From Ophiobolus disseminans (taxonomy: Eukaryota > Ascomycota > Dothideomycetes > Pleosporales > Phaeosphaeriaceae): a stretch of DNA of 64,000 nt. Below are positions 55,505 through 64,000 of this stretch, one piece after another. The stretch spans positions 248,001 through 312,000 of the forward strand of contig MU006241.1 of NCBI GenBank assembly GCA_010093685.1, in the 5' to 3' direction. Position 1 is the stretch's first letter, and every line of letters begins with the position of its first letter. A program made the position numbers and the translations under genes. The notes beneath the pieces were generated by a model that worked only from the letters and a program-made list of their open reading frames with translations, was not told the DNA's origin and searched no databases.

Positions 55505-57740
55505 ATGAGCTCCTCTATTTCTTTTGGAAACGCAAACGCTGGCTTCCAGGCCGGCATCATCACCGGCAACGTGGATGCGATGTTCCACCAGGCACCTGGT
55601 GAGTTGCGGAACTGCCCGATGGCTAAGAGGGGTGCAAGCAAGCAAGCACTAACAACTGCCCCAACCTTAGAACGACTGCAGACTCCACCACCCCCAGACA
55701 TCGTGATACCCTTCGCTCGCGACCTTGACTTTGTCGACGGAGGCACAACACTCGGCCAGGTCGATCAAATCTGCGCTGCGCCGGACTCGTGGGCTGCACT
55801 CGTCGGCCTAGGCGGCCTAGGGCAAGCAGAAGACCGCTTAGCCAACACTACATGCTGATTGCAGAGAAAGCAAGTCGCAGATTGCTATAGAGTATGCCTA
55901 TCGCATCTGGGTCCGGTCGCCAGAGACGTGGGTGCTCTGGGTGCACGCCCGCAATGCTGCCCGGTTCGAGCAAAGCTTTCACGACATTGCCGACAGGGTC
56001 AAGATCGCTAAGCGAGATCCGCCGGCAACTATCTTCAAGCTAGTACACGACTGGCTGTGTGACTGCAAGCAGCGGTGGCTTCTTGTGCTGGACAACGTAG
56101 ACGATGCCAGCTTTCTGCTCGATGCTCCAACTACTAGCTCTAAAACTGCAGCTAAACCGCTGCGCGAGTACCTTCCCCACTGCGAGCGCGGCTCAGTTCT
56201 CATAACAACATGGAATAAAGGAATCGCGCTGAAGTTGGTTGAGCAGCGCGACATTATTTCTGTAGAGCCGATGGCCGAGATGCCAGCGGTAGCACTGTTT
56301 GAGAAGAAGTTGGGAGGCCAAGGGAGCAGGGGCGAAAGTGATGACGTTGCCCAGCTAGCAGCGGCACTTGAGTACATGCCACTTGCAATCGTACAAGCTG
56401 CTGCATACATCTCGCTAAGGACACCTCGTTGCTCAGTAGCACAGTACCTGGACGAGTTTTGGCGCAGCAATGGCACAAAGACAAGCCTGCTGAACTACGA
56501 TGATGGACAGCTGCGGCGAGACTGGGAGGCAAAGAACTCAATCATAATAATGTGGCAAATATCATTTGAGCACTTGCAGCGAAATCGGCCATCAGCAGCT
56601 GACCTACTGTCATTGATGAGCTTTTTCGACCGACAGGGAATTCCGGAGGCACTTATCCGAGGTACCCATGGAATGAAGCAGGCAGGCACAACATTAGAAG
56701 GGACGAAAACGTCAACATGGAATTTTTTTTTGGCTTTTTTAAGCCCTCCAAGCCATCCAAACGAGGCTCAGGATGGTTGTGGGAAAGAGTTTGAGAACAG
56801 CGTAGAGGCACTGCGTAATCTCTGCTTCATTTCCGTTGACACAGACGGCGCCACTTTTGAAATGCATAGTCTTGTGCAGCTTGCAACACGGAGATGGCTT
56901 ACAGCAAATGGCAAACTTGAGCGATGGAAGCAGCAATTCACCAGCAATCTTTGTGCAGCATTTCCAACTGGAAAATACAAGAACTGGTCAGCATGCCAGG
57001 CACTATTTGCGCACGCCAAGGCAGCTTCGGAACAGCGGCCGTATAATGATTCATTGACTGCAGATTGGGCAACAGTACTCTACCGTGCGGCATGGTATGC
57101 AGAGAGCACAGGGAATATTGCTGATGCTGTAATGTTAGCTACAAAAGCAATGAAAGCGCGCAAGAAGATGCTAGGCCAAAAGCACGAGGACACAATACAG
57201 AGCATTGCAATGGTGGCAGATGCCTACTCACTTGGTGGACAATGGGATGAGGCTGAAAAGCTGAGAAAACAAGTAATGGAGACTTGCAAGAAGAAGCTGG
57301 GAGCGGACCATCCCTCCACGCTGACCAGCATGGCCAATCTGGCATCAACTTACTGGAATCAAGGGCGGTGGGATGCAGCGGAAGAGCTGTTTGTGCAAGT
57401 GATGGAGACTTGCAAGAAGAAGCTGGGAGCGGACCATCCAGACACGCTGACCAGCATGGCCAATCTGGCCTCGACTTACCGGAATCAAGGGCGGTGGGAT
57501 GCAGCGGAAGAGCTGTTTGTGCAAGTGATGGAGACTTGCAAGAAGAAGCTGGGAGCAGACCATCCTGACACGCTGACTAGCATGGCTAACCTAGCCTTTA
57601 CTTGGAAAGCACAAGGTTGGAGTGCAGAGGCTATAGCCTTGATGAGGCAGTGTATACAGCAGCGTCAGCAAGTGCTGAAGGCTGGTCACCCTGATCTTGC
57701 GTCATCTTTATCAGTCTTAGAACAGTGGAGGGCAGAGTAA
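55505..57740 (+). CDS. STAND/NLR protein: amyloid-like N-terminal motif, NB-ARC, TPR
   Basis: Three exons, 55505..55598, 55671..55821 and 55871..57740, encode 704 residues. The first 31 residues hold FGNANAGFQAGIITGNV, an amyloid-signalling-type motif. The NB-ARC domain starts near 70 with the Walker A GLGGLGKS (77-84), formed only by splicing a 49-bp intron with a GC donor. LLVLDNVDD (about 152-160) is Walker B and GSVLITTW (about 188) is sensor 1. MHSLVQLATRRWL marks the winged-helix/MHD-like end. TPRs fill about 505-690, with three 42-residue units starting METCKKK at 551, 593 and 635 that are nearly identical in DNA. Such proteins oligomerise after ligand recognition by the repeats and seed amyloid folding in a HeLo-like partner. 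The divergent HeLo-like gene is the probable partner. Confidence 0.82.
57276..57653 (+). repeat. 126-bp tandem repeats encoding TPR units
   Basis: Three units start at 57276, 57402 and 57528 with an exact 126-bp period. The first two are nearly identical and the third diverges toward its end. They encode 42-residue TPR units of the NLR. The high identity points to recent duplication or homogenisation. Confidence 0.85.
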
Positions 57741-58032
57741 GTAGACTCTAATTTAGTGTACGCTCAAAGACATGCTGCTAAGGGCAGACAGAAATCACAT
57801 CTAAGGTTGTAACTTATAGCATAGTAACTATAACTCTGTGTAGTGTATTATGTCTGCAATGCTAGTACTGTTTTTAGACCTATTTTATATGCAAGAGTAC
57901 CTCGTAATTGCAAGCTAGCTTGCTTAGAGCTAGTAAGTCTTAGTACTCTAGGATTGGCTGAAACTAGCAAGCGGTATCCAAGGCTGACAAGGACTGTACA
58001 AAAATCGTCGCTTGCGCAAAGGGTGAGGGCGG

Positions 58033-58246
58033 TGTGGGAAGAGAGCAGAGATGAAGAAGAAGGTTGATTGTTCTATAGAGTAGACAAGCAAGATTATATA
58101 CAAGAGTATGCGTAAGCATATGATGTGGAAAGAGTGGCTGTGGAAGCTATAGAAGGTACTAGAATGTACCGTGCTCATGTAAGCTCATGTATCGGACCGA
58201 TAGGGGATCACGATGTACCGATGAGGTTGAGCTGCTAGGTCTGACA
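58033..58246. mobile_element. solo LTR-like insert in the right arm
   Basis: This 214-bp segment is absent from the homologous left arm. It begins TGTGGG and ends CTGACA, so it has the TG...CA ends of a retrotransposon LTR. It is flanked by the 5-bp direct repeat GGCGG at 58028-58032 and 58247-58251. It contains a TATATA element at 58095-58100. No internal retrotransposon genes are present, so a solo LTR left by recombination is the simplest reading. The strand is not determined. Confidence 0.68.
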
Positions 58247-58266
58247 GGCGGTTTTGCAAGGTACTG
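58247..58266 (-). repeat. right terminal inverted repeat
   Basis: Exact reverse complement of 52653-52672, followed by TA at 58267-58268. The LTR insert separates it from the rest of the right arm. Confidence 0.75.
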
Positions 58267-59366
58267 TACTACACAAGTCTCATGGCAATCCAACATAGTG
58301 CATACTCCATCATCCCAACATCAAGGCGTTCCCGTAGGTAGCGTCCTGTCCCTTTCGTGCGCCATGTTAATACCTTTTCATAGTTCCAGCATGGCAGCCA
58401 CTCGCATGGTGTTGCGAGTGCGTATCTCGGTCCGTTGGTAGCCAAGGAGGACAAAGGCGAGGAGTTTCTTGCTTCGCTTAGATATTGAAGATCAGTGCTT
58501 GTGTTTGTCGAGTAGCAGGATTAGATACTGCTGTAATGTGCGATCCTTGCTGGCTTGATGAGAAGGTGTTCAGATGAGAAAGAGGGAGAGAGTGTGCGTA
58601 TGTATATGTGGAGTGCATGCACTTCCTTTACACATACATAACTTCAAGTTCAAATTGAAAAGCGCGTGTAGAACTCAGATGCAATGTACTTGTTTTTGAC
58701 ATTTACTTCCATTCATCTAATAATTTCCGACTTGTATTCTGACTGCGGTAGTGAAGAAAGGATAAAACACTGGCATACAGTTCTGTCCATTCTACTCCAC
58801 TCAAAGATGCGCATGCTGCCACTTTTGCGCAGTCCCTTCCTCAAGGAAGTGCTACCGAAACCCAAAGCCATCATCCATGTATGAGGCATAAAAAAAAGAG
58901 ACAAGCCGCCCATCAAAGAGGCGAATGCAAGGACTGATAACGCCTTGGGAACGCTTTGACATTGATCGTTCCGTGCGGCAATTTTGGTGGTTCATGGTAC
59001 TCCGTCCATGGCCGTGGTTGTGATGTGTGTCGTTGGACTATGAGTCGTAGTGTAATGTCGACATGAGATGCGAGCGCCTGGTATCCAAAGAAGATACTCG
59101 CTGTCGATGTGGGTTTTTTTTGCGTATATGATCCCCAAACATGAGGTAACCGAGCATTATTCGGGCATGATACAAGTTGATCATGACCGTTGCAAGGTGA
59201 TGCCCGCATCCTTGATGCGAAACGAACCGGTCGAGTAGGTTAAAACTCGAACTCACCTACAGACTAGTGAGCTTTACTCACTGCCACTACCACTCAAACT
59301 CACCAGTGGCTTTGTGAAAGAGGTACCTGCTGGCAGTTAGCAACGTCATCTTCAATTGGTCGTCAT
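58267..59366. other. intergenic region between transposon and TOA1
   Basis: About 1.1 kb of AT-richer sequence with short open frames only. It begins with the TA duplication of the element and ends with the TOA1 3' flank. Nothing recognised. Confidence 0.45.
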
Positions 59367-60902
59367 TTAAACGTACTCTTTCTTGTTCGTGGTGAGGATT
59401 CCGTCCTTGAGCACGCACTTCCACTTGTTCTTCACCCGCTGGACCTTGTCATAGGTGCAGAGCATGTAGTCAACCATGTCGTCGTCGCTGTTGTCGCCAT
59501 CGTGGAGATCGTCCTCTGGATCATCAAGATCAGAGTTGATAGCGTCCTCGGGATCCTCCTCCTTGACTTCGTCTTCACCGTCAAAACGAGCAGGTCCCGG
59601 GGCGCTCGACGAGGCCTCGGCGTCTTCTTCTTGGATCACTCGTACAGCGGCCCTTCGCTTCTTGCCTTTCGGCATGGAGTTAAGCGGTACCATGAGCCCA
59701 CTGTCTTGGCGCATAGCCATGGCATCGACACGAGCGCGCATGAATTGGTCAGCTGAGAGACGGCCTACTTCGTCTTGCAGTGCCGCTGCTCGCGCTGCCT
59801 TGAGTGCGTTCCAGTCAGCCATAGCATCGCCCGCACCATCAGTCTGCGAATTGTAAAGGTGGCCCTGGGGAGGGCGTTGCTGCTGTGGCATTTGTTGGGT
59901 CATGCGGGGCTGCTGAGGTGCCATCATGCGGGGCTGCTGCTGACCCTGCATGGGCATTTGGGGTTGCTGGGTCTGCTGGTGGTGGTTCTGGTAGCTTATG
60001 CGAGAGTCCTGCTGTACACGCTGTTGCACAAGAGCGGCTGCTCGCTGTTGTGCCATGTTCTGATCATAGCCTCCAGTGTATGGTCCACCGTTGGCGGTCT
60101 GGGCCTGTGGGTAGTTCGAGATGGGTTGCACATAGCCTCCACCCTCCGACTTGATAGCCACATTGGGGAAGTTGAGAGACTCCTGAGGCACTGGGACAGG
60201 CGCAAGATGTTCCGTGTCTACTTTGACATTCGACGGCACTACCACAGGTGGCTGGCGCACAGCCTCCGCCGGCGGATCCCATGGAAACGCCGCGACGTGG
60301 AGAGCAGACAGCTTCTCTTGCCAGCCCTAGTCATGTGTTAGTCGATGTCTGTTGAATGTGGTGAATGGATGAGCAGAAGGCAGCAGTCACATGACAGGCT
60401 ATGCCGTGTTGGGGCAGTGTTGGGCTTGGCTTGGCGGGGTTGCGCAGCGAGCAGGGGCTATAAGAAGTGACCCAAATACTGAGGGCGCCCCCGACCTGCG
60501 AAACCCGCCGGCAACTCAGCCCCGCTTTCGGCCGCCCATCACCCACCAAGCCAGGCTGCAGTCGCGCCACCGTAAAATGCAGCGAGCGCAATGAAACAGG
60601 AGTATTGACGGAGAGGAAAGGAAATACAAAAGAGCGATGACGGAAGGAACGTTGTGTGGTGCTGCGATGATGGACGGAAGGTGCGATGGCCTGCTGCTAG
60701 GCTGTCACTCACCTCCTTCATTTCTTGGAGCGTCGTCTGATCAACGCCGAACTCTTCGAAGTCATTGACCGACGCTGCAATCACCTTGTCGATGATTCCG
60801 GCGTAGACTTGGCCCTGTTGCTCGCTGTCAGCGGGTGGTGCGCTTCATTTGTACACCGCTCGGCGCGCGCCTGAGGATACTGACCACGACATAGTTCGAC
60901 AT
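59367..60902 (-). CDS. TOA1: transcription factor TFIIA large subunit (TOA1)
   Basis: Three exons, complement(59367..60326, 60713..60814, 60885..60902), encode 359 residues. Exon 1 encodes only MSNYVV. Exon 2 gives the conserved N-terminal helix GQVYAGIIDKVIAASVNDF. The second intron is long (386 bp), the first is 70 bp. Exon 3 continues GWQEKLSAL and a Gln/Met/Pro-rich linker (about 110-200). After an acidic stretch, the C-terminal beta-barrel segment reads YMLCTYDKVQRVKNKWKCVLKDGIL. These two ends are the TFIIA alpha/beta hallmarks. TFIIA stabilises TBP on TATA DNA with the small subunit Toa2. The Gln-rich linker is encoded by a CAG/TGC-like repetitive tract at 59875-60060. Confidence 0.93.
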
Positions 60903-61459
60903 CGCGGCTCTTCAACGCTCTCAGCTATCTAGTGTACGGATTCAAAGGTTCACAGGTATCGCGCGGAGGCTTGCGACAGTTGCTTGCGTGCAGAGGATGG
61001 ATATGGACGGCAAGGCCAGGCAAGCGACGCCAGCGCTTGAGGCTGCGGGTAGACGGGTTGCGCGCTGTCTGGGACGCCTTTGCGCCTTTGATATATTCTA
61101 CGGATACGGGATTTGCAGGCGGCGGGTCTTGTGCGACAGGTGCTGGTTCCCTCAACTTGTTGTCGTGGGTGCGCAGGAGAGTGTTCAGGCGTTAGTTAGC
61201 AAGCAACCAACGGTAAGTGACCTCTGCTACTCTCTAGCGCAGGCTTGGCGCGCACGTGACTCTCTTTGCGAACCTCGTAATCGGCTATGGATGTTGTTCA
61301 CCACAGCACAAAGGACGTCGTCGCAATCTGATCTATAGTCATACAGCTGGATCATAAATACATATGTCGCAATCAGCAACATGCCTCCAACGCCTTTGTT
61401 CAGAAGTGCCTGCGCTGAGACGGCACCAATTAGTGCATCCTCCTCCTGATAGCCGTTGT
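60903..61459. other. intergenic region between TOA1 and bZIP gene
   Basis: Upstream region of TOA1 and 3' flank of the bZIP gene. A minus-strand frame at 61227-61463 includes one hydrophobic stretch, but it overlaps the bZIP stop and has no recognised homology pattern. It is not called. Confidence 0.45.
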
Positions 61460-63904
61460 TCAATACGCCGACACCAGCGCTTTCTGCACCGCATGATCAA
61501 CGTCTCTCCTCCTAAATCCCGGCGCACGCCCAAGACAAACACCATGCTTGATGATCTCTGCATCTACGTTAGCAAGCTGCGCGACCAGATCTTCATAACA
61601 ATGAAACAGCCAGTGAAGCAATACAGCCCTCACTATCACGACAAGAATATGTTGCACTTACCATCCACAAGCTTGTTGACCTCCAGCCACGCCATCTTTT
61701 TGGTCTTCTGCCTTACCACTGGCAGCCGTTCCGCTTCATTCGCGCTCATTATATCCAGCCCCAGATTCATACCGACGTTAAAACCGCTATCAGGTCGGAA
61801 GCCGTAGTCAAAGCCAGGTGCGAGATCCAAGCCCAGTGTTTGATCAAAGGACAGGTTGATATTGGCAAGCTTGGATACGTCGATGTTGTTGTGTGTGGCG
61901 AATGGGGCGGCGGCGGGGCTGAAACCCATGTCGAGGCCAAAAGGCGCTTCGGGGAGGTTGTATGGGTTGTTGTTGTCTGTGAGGAGGTGGTTAGTGAGAT
62001 CTTGAGAGAGAGTGTGTGGATAAGGTGGGCTGAAGCGATTCGCACCACTTTCATTTTGCGAGGCAAATTTTGAAAGTGCTGGGAGATTATCCAGGAGTCT
62101 CTGAGGGTTGTTCTACTCACCAGAATGCGCCGATGCAGTGGATGAGTTTGTAGAGCTGTGCGTCAGGCTTGGGGAATTGCCAGATCCTTCCGATGATCGC
62201 CTAGTGGAATCAAATTGCTCAGTCTCCTCTTCCTCGATCATACACTCCGCAAAAGAGCTCTTAGGGTCCAATTTACAATTCCAGTGCTCCTCGAGATACC
62301 CCTGAACGTCGTAGGAGTCGAACCACTCCCCTTCAAAGTGTGTCAGGTCGATGTCGGTGAGATCCTCCCACCTCCCGTTCGCCACGTTTTCCATGCGTGC
62401 CATCTTCTTGTCTACGGGTCCAATCTGCCTGATTGTCCAACTGTTTTTCAGAGCAAGGAAGTTGCCATTAACGTCTTTTCGGGGATAGTGGGTTCCCGCG
62501 CCGCCGAGGTGAATGAATGGCGTTTCCCAGAAATCGAGCTCCTCATTAACACCGCGGGCCAACATCATCTTGAACCGTGCGCGGAGTTGCTCAAGGCTGA
62601 GATAAGGGAGCGACAGCTTGAAAACGTAGTTGAGGGCAGACGGGCGTATGTTTGCGCTGCTCAATAAATGGAAGCCAGTTTCGAGCGCTGCGCGCGATAA
62701 TCTTCGCGCGAAATTTGTTTCGTCATGGCTATAGGTGAAGATAGGGGTTAGTGCCTTGGTCAGGGGCGGTAACTGTAGCGGTGGTGTTGATAGTCTGGTC
62801 GTTGGTGGAGTGATGTCAGGGGTTGGAATGTTTACAGAGTAGATATGCGAGTTTGTTGATGAAAATGGGGCATTTGACTGGTTGAGTAAGTCAACGAGGC
62901 CAAAAGGAAGTTGCGGTTGCTGCTGAGACGTAGGTGTAGTTTGGCGATTCGAAGAGAAGTCGCTCGACTGATCAAAAAATTCTCCAACCATGACCTGCCG
63001 TCGTGGCATAAGGCTAGTGCTGAAGGATCCGTTGTTGAAGTTATTAAAATAGTTCTCTGGTTGAGTTTGTGTTTGTATGTATTGGGTAGCTGGTTTGTCA
63101 GATCGGTCTGGCATGGCTGAGTAGCCCCACCCTATGTGTAGGGCTTCTTCCGTCGGCCTGTTAGCATAGTTAGCGCTGATAGTTGCGAACTCTATATCTC
63201 TCAAAAGTAGAGCTGAAGCAGTGCGCGTATGTACCAAGGATCCGATGCGCACGTCGGAGCCACGCGTGCTACTCTGGAACATCCAAACATGCTTCCATGT
63301 AAACGAACAGAGTAAACTTACGAGACAGCAGCTGGTGGCGGTTGACGGGTCACCTCACCCTCAACATCAACATCGTCATCTCCAGCTTCGAGCTCGCTGG
63401 CGGTTTTTGCTAGAGAGGTAAACGTTTCCGTAGCATGCTTAAGCTCCCTCGTCAAGCCGGGGTTGAGCTGCAACAACCCCGACTTGAGTGCAGCGTCGTT
63501 AAAGCGTAAGAAAGTCTTGTTCATCTGCTCGATAATCGAGTGAAGTTGTGTACTTTGCTGCTTGAGCGACGAGATTGTTGTTTCTTTCCTCTGCCGATAC
63601 GCTCGTTGCGCAAGTCGTATTTGCGTTCTCCGCCTCTATGTATTGTAAGCTTAAGGGAGCCTGAAGAAATACGCAGCTCTATCCCGAAAGATTGGGACAT
63701 ATGATGAGTCCTTGAGGATATCCGCGGCACACTGAGCGAAGAGTAACTCACGTCTGCAGCAGTAGCATCTTGTGTATCGACTCGCGGGCGTCCCCTAGCC
63801 TTCTTGCCCTCTTTCGCGCCTCTATCCTCGGCACTGCCGCTCGCGCGCGACCTCTTTCTAAAGTTTGACGGAACAGCCTGTCCTTCGGACTCTGAACTCG
63901 TCAT
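61460..63904 (-). CDS. bZIP transcription factor with large C-terminal domain
   Basis: Five exons, complement(61460..61557, 61662..61976, 62121..63157, 63322..63635, 63752..63904), encode 638 residues, with introns of 116, 164, 144 and 104 bp. The N-terminus is basic and Ser-rich with a GRPRVDTQ AT-hook-like patch. The bZIP basic region is assembled across intron 1: RRRTQIRLAQRAYRQRKE at about 52-69, followed by a leucine-zipper-like stretch (ISSLKQQSTQLHSIIEQM). The usual invariant Asn of the basic region is Ile. A C-terminal domain (about 320-450) includes FARRLSRAALETGFHLL and YLSLEQLRARFKMMLARG, seen in a class of fungal bZIP proteins of unclear role. The last exons encode DEIIKHGVCLGRAPGFRRRDVDHAV. 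The pathway controlled is unknown. Confidence 0.84.
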
Positions 63905-64000
63905 GATTCTGTTTCGTTGACCCTCGATGTCCGCAAAGTGGCCAACCAATAACAGCTAGGCAGGTAGGCTCCACCGGAAGCTCGGAACCCCTTCTGGAAT

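Larger units (their letters stand above)
52653..58266. mobile_element. Tc1/mariner-like composite element carrying HeLo-like and NLR genes
   Basis: The left end reads CAGTACCTTGCAAAACCGCC and the right end is its exact reverse complement, with TA on both outer sides, as for Tc1/mariner insertions. Inward from these termini the arms stay homologous for roughly 900 bp: the left arm 52653 to about 53620, and the right arm from about 56925 to 58266, allowing for the LTR insert at 58033-58246. Each arm holds an NLR 3' end in opposite orientation. Between the arms lie a truncated DDE transposase, a HeLo-like gene and the start of the intact NLR. The full length is 5614 bp, or 5395 bp without the LTR insert and its duplication. 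That the element moved as a unit is inferred from the termini and TA duplication. A stepwise build-up by recombination between related copies is also possible. Confidence 0.7.

Noticed and set aside
61227..61463. 78-codon minus-strand frame with one hydrophobic stretch
   Set aside because: Begins over the bZIP stop codon, no conserved pattern, likely untranslated.

Overview
The window is nuclear DNA of a filamentous ascomycete (Pezizomycotina; the gene set and sequence style suggest a dothideomycete, which is an inference). Genes sit on both strands without operons. Introns are short (about 49-120 bp) with GT-AG ends and CTAAC/CTGAC-type branch points. Typical families of these fungi are present: HET-domain proteins, a Zn2Cys6 regulator, a STAND/NLR protein, a SAT4-type membrane protein and NmrA-like and SDR enzymes. 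Exon joins were worked out by hand from splice signals, frame and family continuity. Every multi-exon model given as a functional gene adds up to a whole number of codons.

Layout: 1-434 is the 3' end of GWT1 (GPI anchor acylation). Then come a HET-domain gene (-), SFR1/MEI5 recombination mediator (+), an SDR (+) convergent with a xylitol-dehydrogenase-like gene (-), a MYND-finger protein (+), an EFM2-like lysine methyltransferase (+), a small secreted cysteine-rich protein (-), a four-carbon acid-sugar kinase (-), a four-exon Zn2Cys6 transcription factor (-), a ZZ-finger protein with a Gly-rich tail (+), a decayed membrane-protein gene (-), an APH-like kinase (+), a six-exon type II membrane GH16 glucanase-like protein (-), a five-exon GT2 glycosyltransferase (+), an alpha/beta hydrolase (+), UBA4 (-), a second HET gene (+), a SAT4-type membrane protein (-), SLX9 (+), a CNT nucleoside transporter (-), an NmrA-like protein (+), the RAD1 checkpoint-clamp subunit (-), OST5 (-), GCN5 (+), TFIIA large subunit TOA1 (-) and a bZIP regulator (-).

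The most unusual region is 52653-58266, just downstream of GCN5. It is bounded by inverted termini (CAGTACCTTGCAAAACCGCC at the left and its reverse complement at the right) flanked by TA/TA, as for a Tc1/mariner-type insertion. Inside are (i) long inverted arms carrying an intact and a decayed copy of the same NLR C-terminus, (ii) a truncated DDE transposase with two stop codons, and (iii) a divergent gene pair. One gene of the pair encodes a HeLo-like-domain protein ending in a Gly/Asn/Gln-rich amyloid-like motif. The other encodes an NB-ARC-TPR protein beginning with a matching motif. This is the architecture of the HELLP/PNT1 amyloid-controlled cell-death pathways. A 214-bp TG...CA solo-LTR-like insert with a 5-bp GGCGG duplication interrupts the right arm. 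I read the whole as a transposon-mobilised or transposon-captured fungal cell-death cassette.

With two HET genes, the NLR/HeLo-like pair and traces of RIP-like decay, the window mixes core housekeeping genes (GWT1, UBA4, GCN5, RAD1, OST5, TOA1, SLX9) with rapidly evolving self/non-self recognition genes.
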